11,660 bases of DNA from JAAYAN01 sp964437215 (GCA_964437215.1 CAYTFZ010000086.1:1-11660), one strand, 5' to 3'; positions 1 through 7,391 are shown, counted from the first letter of the stretch. The notes: generated by a model from the letters alone, not told the origin. Program-made: numbers and translations.

Positions 1-19
1 GTATATAAATTTTCAAATG

Positions 20-62
20 CTGTCCGTTTGATTTTTCAGGCGGACAGTTTTTTTTCTTTTTT
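20..62 (+). terminator. Intrinsic terminator of a plus-strand gene left of the window
   Basis: A perfect 7-bp stem, CTGTCCG (20-26) with CGGACAG (41-47), has a 14-base loop and is followed directly by eight T residues, a C and further Ts (48-62). The T-tract lies on the plus-strand side only, so it ends a plus-strand transcript whose gene is outside the window. The gene at 339-1820 runs the other way, so this is a convergent junction. Confidence 0.85.
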
Positions 63-66
63 CTAA

Positions 67-292
67 AACCTGTAATATTAATAATCAAGTAATAGGGTAA
101 AGATAATCTTTAGAATGCATTCTCATCTTTTCTAATAAAAGATAATGAACTCAATTTTGCAATAGTTTTATCCGGGACGAAAATACCTGGTAAGGTTTGA
201 TTTTCTCACTCCATTGCCAACTTCTTTGAATATTCGTGATAATTCTTTCTAAATGTTTAAGTTGAGGGGCAATAAATTTTTGCTTTTCGTTC
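67..292. other. Gene-free convergent spacer
   Basis: This stretch lies between the plus-strand terminator and the stem-loop that follows the minus-strand T9SS gene. Apart from the dyad cluster at 99-143 I see no supported gene, RNA or mobile element. One minus-strand open stretch (151-297) with a TTG start gives a 48-residue protein-like translation, but it has no SD site and I do not call it. Confidence 0.5.
99..143. repeat. Cluster of three adjacent inverted repeats
   Basis: Three dyads lie side by side: AAAGAT-A-ATCTTT at 99-111, the perfect 12-bp palindrome AGAATGCATTCT at 112-123, and ATCTTTT-N5-AAAAGAT at 125-143. The AAAGAT and ATCTTT arms of the outer two can also pair with each other, giving alternative folds. 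No gene is seen here. The cluster could be a protein-binding site, a decayed element end or a 3'-UTR structure; nothing in the sequence settles which. Confidence 0.5.
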
Positions 293-330
293 AAACCTTA
301 AAGGTCAAAAACAAGCGACCTTTAAGGTTT
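293..330 (-). terminator. 14-bp perfect stem-loop just after the T9SS protein gene
   Basis: The arms 293-306 and 317-330 are exact reverse complements (AAACCTTAAAGGTC and its complement) around a 10-base loop. The hairpin begins 8 bases after the TAA stop of the gene at 339-1820. On the minus strand it is followed by mixed A/T sequence and not by a U-run, so it is either a weak terminator or a 3'-end stabilising structure. The position supports a role at the end of that mRNA. Confidence 0.55.
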
Positions 331-338
331 AATTTTAC

Positions 339-1820
339 TTACTTCATCAAAATCATTTTCATTGTTTTGTTATACGAACCTGCCTGCAGTTTGTACAAAT
401 ACACGCCTGAAGAAAGATTCGAAGCATCAAACTTCACTTCGTAATTTCCGGCAGGTTTTTGTTCGTTCACAAGTGTTGCTACTTCCCGCCCTAAAATATC
501 GTAAACTCTTAAATTAACAAAACTGTTCATTGGTAATTGATAACTGATCATTGTAGTCGGGTTGAACGGGTTCGGGTAGTTCTGCGAAAGTGAGAAATCA
601 TTCAAAGCTTCAGAATTCTCTGCTACGTCTACTGTTATTGTGCTATAATAAATATTAGCTTCGCAAACATTATCATAATAAATCCCATCTATTTTAAGAG
701 TTGCAAACCCTTTTGTCCATTTATCAGTGTCCCACTTTTCATTTTTTTCATAAATGAGATTTCCATTTGTGTCGTATGTATAAGTCCATCTAAAATCCTT
801 TGACCATTTGTCGAAGATCCAGTCTTCTTCTAAAAGTGAAGTTAAATTTCCATAATTATCGTATGTGAAACTTTGTCTGAAATCATCTTGCCATTTTCCA
901 GAATACCACGATTCTTTTAAATATGAAGTTAAATGATTATTTGTGTCAAATGTGTAAGTCTCTCTTTTAGAATAAGTCCAAAAATTAACTTCTGCAATTT
1001 CAAATAGTGTTGAAGTCCTATTTCCGTTTGAATCATAGGAATAGGAATATCTATTAGCATTCACCCAGTTGTTGCTCTCCCATCTTTCAAAAATAATTGA
1101 AATGATTTTTCCAGTAATATCATATGTATAGGAATCTCTTGAATTATTTAACCATTGGTTATTAACCCACCTTTCATATAATACCAAAGTTTTATTTCCC
1201 ATTAAATCATATGAGTATGAAAAACGGGAGTAATTAATCCATTGGTTACCGTCCCATTCTTCACATAATTCTACAGTGATATTTCCATTTAAATCGAAAG
1301 AGTAAGTGAATCTATCATCTTTTAACCAGTGATCTTCAACCCAGTATTCAGTTTGTTTCAAAGTCTTATTTCCGTTAAAATCATAATTATATGAATATCT
1401 ATAAGTCACCCATTGGATACCATCATAATTTTCAAATAATTCCGATATCATATTCCCGTACTGATCGTATGTATATGAAAAACTTAAATTTTTACCCCAA
1501 TAACTACTTTCAAAAAGTTTTTGAATGTTATTGCCATTTTCATCATATGTATAAATGCATTTATCAGTCTTATTGCTTATTGTTGCTGTTATTACACTAT
1601 CAATAACCGTAATATCATTATTTACTTTCAAGTCGGGTTGATTCGTGTACCTCTCTCCATATAATCTGTCAAATCCACTTCTTGAAGAATTGAAGTTCAT
1701 TCTATCAGTAAGATTTTCTTCACTGAAGTTACTATAAATAACTGGCTTTTCTGTCTGCGGGAAAATAATTGCTACGTAAAGTAAAAGAGTTAACAAATTA
1801 AAAAGTCTTACTATTTTCAT
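339..1820 (-). CDS. Secreted YD-like repeat protein with T9SS type A sorting domain
   Basis: A 493-residue exported or surface protein. Residues 1-22 form a signal peptide (MKIVRLFNLLTLLLYVAIIFPQ). Residues 88-372 hold ten repeats of about 29 residues, roughly (F/Y)SYTYDxxGNxTSxLxExW...W...R, related in style to YD/RHS repeats but with two regular Trp positions. Residues 416-493 form the sorting domain: NYPNPFNPTT, then LRVYDILGREVATLV, then SGVYLYKLQAGSYNKTMKMILMK. In this family the C-terminal domain takes the protein through the outer membrane by type IX secretion and is usually removed or used for attachment. The ATG has an upstream AAAGGA site. The gene is monocistronic, with a 525-base spacer upstream holding two palindromes and a stem-loop after the stop. 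The ligand or role is unknown; adhesion or cell-surface binding is only a guess. Confidence is high for export, low for function. Confidence 0.9.
   Translation of the reverse strand: MKIVRLFNLLTLLLYVAIIFPQTEKPVIYSNFSEENLTDRMNFNSSRSGFDRLYGERYTNQPDLKVNNDITVIDSVITATISNKTDKCIYTYDENGNNIQKLFESSYWGKNLSFSYTYDQYGNMISELFENYDGIQWVTYRYSYNYDFNGNKTLKQTEYWVEDHWLKDDRFTYSFDLNGNITVELCEEWDGNQWINYSRFSYSYDLMGNKTLVLYERWVNNQWLNNSRDSYTYDITGKIISIIFERWESNNWVNANRYSYSYDSNGNRTSTLFEIAEVNFWTYSKRETYTFDTNNHLTSYLKESWYSGKWQDDFRQSFTYDNYGNLTSLLEEDWIFDKWSKDFRWTYTYDTNGNLIYEKNEKWDTDKWTKGFATLKIDGIYYDNVCEANIYYSTITVDVAENSEALNDFSLSQNYPNPFNPTTMISYQLPMNSFVNLRVYDILGREVATLVNEQKPAGNYEVKFDASNLSSGVYLYKLQAGSYNKTMKMILMK
705..1559 (-). repeat. 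Ten tandem repeats of about 87 bp inside the T9SS protein gene
   Basis: The region encodes residues 88-372 of the T9SS protein as ten consecutive units of about 28-30 codons. Each begins with an aromatic-rich YTYD or YSYD box followed by GN (GK or NH in two units), and ends with a Trp and a short Asp/Asn/Arg tail. The units are diverged at DNA level, so the array is old or under selection for the protein pattern; it is not a recent exact expansion. The eighth unit reads FDTNNH where the others have GN. Confidence 0.85.
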
Positions 1821-1883
1821 ATTTATTCCTTTATATTTTTTAATCCTTTCTAAGTTTTGTTTTAATATCCGTTGTTTATTCCC

Positions 1884-1934
1884 AACTAGATGCGCATGTA
1901 AGTTGAATTAGATGCGCATCTAGTTTTCAACCAA
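1884..1934 (-). promoter_or_regulatory. Candidate promoter with two palindromic operator sites
   Basis: Two copies of ATGCGCAT sit at 1890-1897 and 1912-1919, centres 22 bp (about two helical turns) apart. The second is part of a perfect 14-bp palindrome TAGATGCGCATCTA (1909-1922); the first is a degenerate copy (1884-1904). A possible promoter for the T9SS gene, TTGGTT (1929-1934), 16 bases, TCTAAT (1907-1912), overlaps the second palindrome, so a bound repressor would block it. The layout suits a dimeric winged-helix repressor such as MarR. The palindromes are seen directly; the promoter and regulator class are inferred. Confidence 0.5.
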
Positions 1935-2000
1935 TAAATATCAGCTTATTTTCTCATATTCTATAGTATTTAACTGTTCGTTATAATTTCCCGTTACAAA

Positions 2001-2165
2001 TTAATTCTTAATAAAATATTCATTAATAATAAATACTATTCCCAAATTTATGAAAACGAGAATACTACCTCACCATGTTGAAGAAATGCTAAAAACGTTA
2101 TCAAGTATCCAATAAAATATAACTGAAATGAGTATCATTCCAATAACAAGCAATTCTTTCTTCAT
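2001..2165 (-). pseudogene. Possible tiny membrane-protein gene with in-frame TGA
   Basis: From ATG at 2165 the reading frame gives a 31-residue peptide, MKKELLVIGMILISVIFYWI..., ending SISSTW at a TGA (2070-2072). The same frame then stays open for 22 more codons (GSILVFINLGIVFIINEYFIKN) to a TAA at 2001. Read through, this is a 53-residue, two-helix membrane protein with a short polar turn at the stop. A TGG to TGA change would explain the break. Alternatively the 31-residue single-helix peptide is the product. A promoter-like pair lies 40-70 bases upstream (2213-2241), and the spacing fits a separate transcript. A/T-rich DNA gives hydrophobic translations by chance, so confidence is low. 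Confidence 0.3.
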
Positions 2166-2212
2166 AAAAATCTTATTATCTTCGTGTATGAATGAAGTTA
2201 TACAAAAATACT

Positions 2213-2241
2213 GTTATATGTTCGAGTATACTAGAATACAA
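2213..2241 (-). promoter_or_regulatory. Sigma70-like promoter candidate upstream of the small ORF
   Basis: On the minus strand TTGTAT (2236-2241) and TATAAC (2213-2218) are separated by 17 bases. Transcription would start near 2206, about 40 bases before the ATG at 2165. The site lies downstream of the terminator-like hairpin of the preceding gene, so it could drive the small ORF or be a long leader for the T9SS gene. Confidence 0.35.
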
Positions 2242-2314
2242 TTACTTTAATAAATAATTGTTGATTTTATCAATTCTAAAAAGCTGTACCCCGCCTAGTA
2301 AGTTAATAAAAATC

Positions 2315-2338
2315 AAAAAACACATTTCACAAGTGTTT
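2315..2338 (-). terminator. Weak intrinsic terminator of the MgtC/DUF4010 gene
   Basis: On the minus strand AAACAC (2333-2338) pairs with GTGTTT (2318-2323) around a 9-base loop, and the second arm runs into a T-tract (2315-2320, then more A/T). It starts about 8 bases after the TGA stop at 2346. The stem is short and GC-poor, so the call is tentative. Confidence 0.45.
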
Positions 2339-2345
2339 ATTCCAA

Positions 2346-3629
2346 TCACATCAAACTGATTGCTGAGTAAGCTAATATTACAAATATCAGAACACCGAAA
2401 CCGCGGAGCGAGTATTTTTTAAGTCCGGCGGAACCGAATGCTGAAGAGATAAATGTTTTAACAACCGTGTTGGAAATAAAGGCAAGCAATATTGAATAAA
2501 ACGCCACATCGCTGGAAATTACTTTTCCCGCAAGTTCTGTAATTGAAAGCGCGATAGCGTCAACATCGGCAAGTCCGGCAATGAAACTTGTGAAGTACGT
2601 TCCCCTGTTCCCAAAATAAACCTGCGCCGCTTTCGATACAAAAAGTATTGCCGCGAAAATCAATCCGAATTTAATTGCAAAAAGCAGTTTGAACGGATTT
2701 GTCAGTTTCACTTCCTGAATAGAATCCCCTGTGTCTTTCCTCCAAAGCCAGTAACTTATTAAAACTCCTACTACCGTAAAAATGGAAACCGGAATTATCA
2801 GTCTGTTGCCCAATTGCGCATTTAAAACAAATATTATAAGAAGAACTCTCGGAAACATTATCGTGGAAGCAAGTATAATTCCCGCGGCAAAGTTACGGGA
2901 AAGCGGCTCGGCTTCTTTGCTCCGCGAAGTGAATGATAATGTTAAAGCCGTGGAAGAAGCAAGTCCGCCAAGTACAGAAAGTATTTGTATGCCTTTTTTT
3001 GTCCCGATTAGTTTGAAAAGGACATACCCTATAAAGCTTATTCCTGCAATAAGCACAACCATATACCAAATTTTACGCGGATTAAAAACATCGAGCGGCG
3101 GAAATGTTTTATCCGGTAAAAGAGGAAGAACAATAACTGTAATAATTGCAAACTTTATTGCCGCATAAAAATCTTCCTGATCTATCTTTCCTGCAAACGC
3201 GCGGAATTCTGCTTTTAACGCAAGGAAAATAAGCATAATTACGGATATTGCCACAGGAAGAAGCAGGAAACCCCAATAGACAAGCGAGCCGAGAATAAAT
3301 ACAAGAATAAGCGTAATTTCAGTTGTTCCGCCGGGTTTACCGTCGCGCGCCGCAAAATAGTAAGAAATTGAGATAAGCATTCCGAAAACAAAAAACATTA
3401 TAACGTACACGTAAATGTTCATCAGCCCCGAAATAAACGCCGCCAGAAATCCGTAAACAGCAATTAATGGAAAAGTTCTGATTCCTGCAAAAGAATGCGA
3501 TCCGATTTTCTTTTTAGTTTCGCGTTCAAGACCAATTAAAAGTCCGATTAACAAAGCAACAAGTATTTTGTACCAGAATTCAGGTAAAGTTGGGTCAAGA
3601 CCGTAAGGGTTCTGCATATTTCCATTCAT
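2346..3629 (-). CDS. MgtC/SapB-type membrane protein with DUF4010 domain
   Basis: A 427-residue polytopic inner-membrane protein with about a dozen hydrophobic helices. The N-terminal part carries the MgtC/SapB signature: LLIGLERE (about 30-37), then AGIRTFPLIAVYG (48-60). The C-terminal half carries DUF4010 hallmarks: GGLASSTALTLSFTSRS (221-237) and AGLADVDAIALS (351-362). MgtC relatives are linked to magnesium limitation and ATP-synthase control, but members with DUF4010 have no settled function and transport is only presumed. Two starts are possible: ATG at 3629, one base after the T-tract of the htpG terminator, or ATG at 3617 (residue 5), with a GGAA six bases upstream. The gene is not clearly in an operon with htpG because the terminator lies between them. 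Confidence 0.85.
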   Translation of the reverse strand: MNGNMQNPYGLDPTLPEFWYKILVALLIGLLIGLERETKKKIGSHSFAGIRTFPLIAVYGFLAAFISGLMNIYVYVIMFFVFGMLISISYYFAARDGKPGGTTEITLILVFILGSLVYWGFLLLPVAISVIMLIFLALKAEFRAFAGKIDQEDFYAAIKFAIITVIVLPLLPDKTFPPLDVFNPRKIWYMVVLIAGISFIGYVLFKLIGTKKGIQILSVLGGLASSTALTLSFTSRSKEAEPLSRNFAAGIILASTIMFPRVLLIIFVLNAQLGNRLIIPVSIFTVVGVLISYWLWRKDTGDSIQEVKLTNPFKLLFAIKFGLIFAAILFVSKAAQVYFGNRGTYFTSFIAGLADVDAIALSITELAGKVISSDVAFYSILLAFISNTVVKTFISSAFGSAGLKKYSLRGFGVLIFVILAYSAISLM

Positions 3630-3657
3630 AAAAAAGTCCCGTTAAATTACGGGACTT
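3630..3657 (-). terminator. Intrinsic terminator of htpG, abutting the next start codon
   Basis: A perfect 9-bp stem, AAGTCCCGT on the minus strand (3649-3657) with ACGGGACTT (3634-3642) around a 6-base loop, is followed by TTTTTT (3630-3635, partly in the stem) and immediately by the ATG at 3629. The T-tract is on the minus side only. It follows the htpG stop by 32 bases. Because it touches the next gene it could also act as an attenuator or hide that gene's ribosome site. Confidence 0.85.
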
Positions 3658-3689
3658 ATATTACTTAATTAAAAGTTTAATTTCAAGAT

Positions 3690-5600
3690 TTACATATCTT
3701 TTAATTTCGTGTACCAGTCGCTGGATTTATTCAGCAAATCGTTAATTCTGTTCACAAGTTTATGCGGGTCGGTTAAGTATCCTTCCATCAAAAGAGAAGA
3801 TTCGTAAAGCTGCTCAGCAACGTTAGTTATGTATTCGTCTGTCGGGTTGCTTTTATATACTTTCAGAAGATTACGCATAAGATTATGGTCGCGGTTCACT
3901 TCAAGTATTTTTTGCGGAATTGAAGAATCTTTTGACATTGTCTGCATTATCTTCTGCATTGTTGCAGACATACTTCCATCGGGATTTACAAGACAGGCAG
4001 GACTATCCTGCAATCTTTTGGAAACCCTAACTTCTTTAACTCTATCGCCGAGAATTTCTTTAATCTTCGACATCAAGCTGTCAAAATGCAAAGAATCGTC
4101 CTTCGATAATTCTTCAGCTTTTTCTTCCTTTTTCTCAATATTTTCAAACTTATCGAGATTTGAAAGATCGGCTTGGTCAACTGATTTCATTTCGAATTCT
4201 TTGTATTTCATTAAAGAGTTGAGTGCAAATTCATCAAGCGGATCGAAAAGATAAAGCACTTCAATTCCTTTATTCTTAAATATTTCGAGGTGCGGATTAA
4301 CTTCAACCGAAGCGCGGTTTGTGCCGGATATATAATAAATTTCCTTCTGATCTTTTTTCATTCTTTCGGCATATTCAGCAAGAGAAGTAAAATCCGTGGC
4401 TTCTTTACATTCCGAAGAATTGAAACGCAAAAGCTCTGCATATTTTTCCCTGTTCGCATAATCGGAATAACCAAGTTTGAATATCCGGTTGTGTTCTTTC
4501 CAGAACTTGCTGAATTTTTCTTTATCGTCTTTTGAGATTTTTTCGAGATGCGAAAGAACCTGTGCTGTAACACTCTGTGAAATTTTTGTAAATATTATGT
4601 TTTCCTGCAAAGTCTCGCGCGAAATATTCAAAGGCAAATCTTCACTGTCAACAACTCCTTTAATGAAACTGAGATATTCAGGCAGTAATTCTTTATTCTG
4701 ATGCTGTATTAAAACACGGCGCACATAAAGGTCCAGTCCGTAATCTTCCCTGTTAAAACCGAACATATCCATATTACGCGAAGGAATAAAAAGCAATGTG
4801 TTAAACTGAATAGGCGCATCAACCGAGCGGTGAATGATATCGAGGGGCTCTTCATTATCGTAAGTTAAAAATTTATAAAACTCGTTGTATTGTTCTTTTG
4901 TAACCGATGTTTTTGGTTCGCGCCAGATTGCAGATACTTTGTTTATTTGTTCATTATCAACTTTTATAGGGAAATTTATAAAGTTGGAATGTTTCTTAAT
5001 TGTTGATTCGATCCTGTATTTTTCAGAAAATTCTTTTTCTTCTTCTTTAAGGTGAATAATAATTTTTGTTCCGCGTTTTTTTGTTTCTTCAAGTTCTTCA
5101 ATCTGATAACTTCCCAATCCATCCGATTTCCAGTGAACTGCAGGAGCATCTTCCTTATAAGATTTTGAGATTATTTCCACTTCGGAAGCTACCATAAATA
5201 CAGAATAGAACCCGACACCGAATTTACCGATTATGTTATCTGCGCTTTGTTTGCTTTCGGCAAGCTGTTTAATAAAATCGGCAGAACCTGATTTTGCAAT
5301 CGTTCCGATATTAGCAATAAGTTCGTCGCGTGTTAAACCAATTCCGGTATCTTCAATTGTAATTGTATTTTTTTTATTATCGAGACTGATGGCTATTTCC
5401 AGCGGAAGTTCGTTATCCACAATTTTAGTTCCGCGGTTCGATTCAAATCTCAATTTATCCAAAGCATCCGAAGCATTCGAAATAAGCTCGCGCAGGAATA
5501 TTTCTTTGTGGGTATATAACGAATGAACCAGTATGTTAAGAAGCTGCTTTACTTCTGCTTTAAACTCATGCTGTTCGGTGTGCGTTTTTGCATCGCTCAT
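3690..5600 (-). CDS. htpG: Chaperone HtpG (bacterial Hsp90)
   Basis: A 636-residue cytosolic, ATP-dependent dimeric chaperone that remodels client proteins with DnaK. The N-terminal GHKL ATPase fold is intact: the helix with catalytic Glu and Asn (EIFLRELISNASDALDKLRFES, E38 and N42), the EDTGIGLT loop (83-90, D84 binding adenine), and the lid-end GKFGVGFYSVF (125-135). The middle domain follows (IWREPK near 225-230, RRVLIQ near 294-299, LPLNISRETLQEN near 322-334 with the gamma-phosphate-sensing Arg). The C-terminal dimerisation domain runs to about 630. Length matches the family. The start is fixed by an AAGGAGG site five bases upstream. It appears to be a single-gene unit with its own terminator. 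No CIRCE element or sigma32-type promoter was found upstream, so heat control is not evident. Confidence 0.98.
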   Translation of the reverse strand: MSDAKTHTEQHEFKAEVKQLLNILVHSLYTHKEIFLRELISNASDALDKLRFESNRGTKIVDNELPLEIAISLDNKKNTITIEDTGIGLTRDELIANIGTIAKSGSADFIKQLAESKQSADNIIGKFGVGFYSVFMVASEVEIISKSYKEDAPAVHWKSDGLGSYQIEELEETKKRGTKIIIHLKEEEKEFSEKYRIESTIKKHSNFINFPIKVDNEQINKVSAIWREPKTSVTKEQYNEFYKFLTYDNEEPLDIIHRSVDAPIQFNTLLFIPSRNMDMFGFNREDYGLDLYVRRVLIQHQNKELLPEYLSFIKGVVDSEDLPLNISRETLQENIIFTKISQSVTAQVLSHLEKISKDDKEKFSKFWKEHNRIFKLGYSDYANREKYAELLRFNSSECKEATDFTSLAEYAERMKKDQKEIYYISGTNRASVEVNPHLEIFKNKGIEVLYLFDPLDEFALNSLMKYKEFEMKSVDQADLSNLDKFENIEKKEEKAEELSKDDSLHFDSLMSKIKEILGDRVKEVRVSKRLQDSPACLVNPDGSMSATMQKIMQTMSKDSSIPQKILEVNRDHNLMRNLLKVYKSNPTDEYITNVAEQLYESSLLMEGYLTDPHKLVNRINDLLNKSSDWYTKLKDM

Positions 5601-5605
5601 AAATT

Positions 5606-5612
5606 CCTCCTT
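5606..5612 (-). promoter_or_regulatory. Strong ribosome binding site of htpG
   Basis: On the minus strand AAGGAGG lies five bases before the htpG ATG. It is the best SD match in the window and fixes the start at 5600. It also shows that this organism uses SD initiation, unlike many other Bacteroidota. Confidence 0.85.
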
Positions 5613-5668
5613 ATATTCATCATTTAATTAAATATTTTTAATTCCTTGTTTCACCTAATAGGCTAAAA

Positions 5669-5682
5669 TTAAGCGCGCTAAA
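5669..5682. promoter_or_regulatory. AGCGCGCT palindrome upstream of htpG
   Basis: A perfect 8-bp palindrome AGCGCGCT (5672-5679), GC-rich in a very A/T-rich spacer, lies about 70 bases before the htpG start and about 40 after the protease stop. A/T flanks extend it imperfectly (TTAAGCGCGCTAAA). It could be an operator for htpG, but there is no clear promoter to anchor it. Confidence 0.25.
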
Positions 5683-5722
5683 AATAATAATATTTTCAGA
5701 AAAATAAACACCTGAGGTAAAA

Positions 5723-7384
5723 TCAGTCTTTAATTTTTAAGAACTTATTATATTTCTTTTCTTGTTTAATTACAGAAACGGCGGCGGCAAATTGTTTGTC
5801 ATACTTCAAAGATTCTTCAATTCTTCCTTTCCTTCCTTCTTTCCGTGCTGCAATTTCTTCGTTTATCTGCGCAAGAATATCACCTTTAAATTTAATAAGC
5901 TCATTCTGCTTTTCTTTTTCAATTTCACTAAGTATTTCTTTTGTTTTTAACGAAATCTCTTTGTTGGAAGCGATAAATTCTTCCGCTTCTTTTTCAAGCT
6001 GTTTAGCCAGACTTTCAATTTTGGAAGTGTATTCAAATTCCTGAGTTTTAAGATATGTTAAAAACTTCTCAAAAAGCTGATCCTGAGAAGTTGATAATTT
6101 AGTTTCAGGATTTGTTGTGTTGAAATAATTTGTAGCAAATTTAAAAAACATTCCCCGCGCAAGAAGATTTGTTACCTGATCCGATTCGGATGTATTAGAA
6201 ACAAGAGTATCCGGGCTTATTCCTCCGGCGCCTTTAACAATTCTTTTATTCCCTGTAAAATAATCGATACTGTCTATAACTTCCTGTCTGTCTTCGTTCA
6301 AATTGTGATTGCTGTAATCTATTTTTTGAATACATCTTCCGCTGGGGGTGTAATATTTAGCCGTGGTCATCTTTAATGAGGTTTTTGCCGTTACCGGAAT
6401 TATAGTCTGCACAAGTCCTTTTCCGAACGATTTTGTTCCCAGAATAACGCCTCTGTCGTGATCTTGAATAGCTCCGGCAACAATTTCGGATGCCGATGCA
6501 GAATTTTGATCTATTAAAACAACAAGTTTTATATCGCCGGCAAGTGGTTTTTCTTTGGAATTAAATTTCTTCAAATCAGTTGAATCCCTACCTATAACAG
6601 ATACTATTAAGGAATTGCTTTCAACAAATTTTTCTGCTACATCCACTGCTGCATCAAGCAATCCGCCCGGGTTTCCGCGCAAATCGAGCACGATGGATTT
6701 TATATCGCCTTTTTCTTTAAGTTCGATAAGAGCTTTTTTTATTTCGTCGCCGGCAGTTCTCGAAAAGCTTGTAAGTTTAAGATAAACATTATCCGATTTT
6801 TCGGGATAAAAACCGTAATACGATAAATTTTTAATTTCAATTTCTTCGCGGAGAAGATTAAATACCATTTTTTCTTCATTGCCTTCACGCTGAATTACTA
6901 GGACCACTTCAGTACCGGCTTCTCCTTTTATAAGCGAACTTATTGTGCTGTAATTTTTCTCATTTACATCAACGCCGTTTATGTTTACAATTTCATCGCC
7001 AATCATTATTCCCTGTCTGTAAGCTGAATAACCTTCAATTAAATCCACAACAATTACTTTTTTATTTCTAATGCCTATTGTTGCGCCTACGCCGCCGTAT
7101 TTTCCGTTTGTTATAATTTCAATATCTTCTTGTTTTTGTTCATCGTAATAATTTGTGTAAGGATCAAGCGCAGCTAACATTCCTTCAATTCCGGCTTTCA
7201 TAAATATTTCAGGGTCTACAGCATCAACATAATTGAGCGATATTTCGCGGTATATTTTCCCGAAAATATCAATGCTTTTGTTCATTTTGAAGTAAATATC
7301 GCTATCACCCTGAGCAAAAGCCGAAATTATTATTAAAACAGGTACCAAAAAGAATTTAGCGTTTATTTTTTTCATAAATTTCAT
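5723..7384 (-). CDS. S41 family carboxyl-terminal processing protease
   Basis: A 553-residue exported serine protease of the CtpA/Prc family, expected in the periplasm. A signal peptide spans residues 1-25 (MKKINAKFFLVPVLIIISAFAQ from residue 4). An N-terminal cap (about 30-95, AGIEGMLAALDPYTNYY) precedes a PDZ domain (about 97-175, GGVGATIG and GIMIGDEIVNINGVDV), which binds substrate C-termini. The peptidase core has LDLRGNPGG (233-241), NSASASEIVAGA with nucleophile S297, and KSFGKGLVQT with general-base K322 and Q326; the 25-residue S-K spacing matches the family. Residues about 430-553 form a Lys/Glu-rich, probably helical tail. The gene is last in the operon, 7 bases after tmk. The GGG of its SD-like AAAGGGAA is only two bases from the ATG at 7384, so the ATG at 7375 is an alternative. 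Confidence 0.93.
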   Translation of the reverse strand: MKFMKKINAKFFLVPVLIIISAFAQGDSDIYFKMNKSIDIFGKIYREISLNYVDAVDPEIFMKAGIEGMLAALDPYTNYYDEQKQEDIEIITNGKYGGVGATIGIRNKKVIVVDLIEGYSAYRQGIMIGDEIVNINGVDVNEKNYSTISSLIKGEAGTEVVLVIQREGNEEKMVFNLLREEIEIKNLSYYGFYPEKSDNVYLKLTSFSRTAGDEIKKALIELKEKGDIKSIVLDLRGNPGGLLDAAVDVAEKFVESNSLIVSVIGRDSTDLKKFNSKEKPLAGDIKLVVLIDQNSASASEIVAGAIQDHDRGVILGTKSFGKGLVQTIIPVTAKTSLKMTTAKYYTPSGRCIQKIDYSNHNLNEDRQEVIDSIDYFTGNKRIVKGAGGISPDTLVSNTSESDQVTNLLARGMFFKFATNYFNTTNPETKLSTSQDQLFEKFLTYLKTQEFEYTSKIESLAKQLEKEAEEFIASNKEISLKTKEILSEIEKEKQNELIKFKGDILAQINEEIAARKEGRKGRIEESLKYDKQFAAAVSVIKQEKKYNKFLKIKD

Positions 7385-7391
7385 TTCCCTT

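Noticed and set aside
151..297. Minus-strand open stretch of 48 codons from TTG, translating to a protein-like LNEKQKFIAPQLKHLERIIT start
   Set aside because: It has no SD site and overlaps the stem-loop at 293-330; the second half looks unrelated and another frame is equally open. It could be a decayed remnant but cannot be supported.
253..444. Plus-strand ORF of 63 codons
   Set aside because: Its 3' half is antisense to the well-supported T9SS sorting domain, it crosses the stem-loop, and its translation matches no recognisable family.
705..1559. CRISPR-like array
   Set aside because: The periodic units are coding, diverged, and read as protein repeats in one frame; there are no constant repeats with variable spacers.
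2070..2072. Selenocysteine reading of the in-frame TGA
   Set aside because: No SECIS-like hairpin is evident just after the codon, and a membrane segment is not a usual selenoprotein context.
5613..5722. CIRCE or sigma32 heat-shock promoter upstream of htpG
   Set aside because: No TTAGCACTC-N9-GAGTGCTAA and no CTTGAA/CCCCAT pair is present; only an AGCGCGCT palindrome was found.
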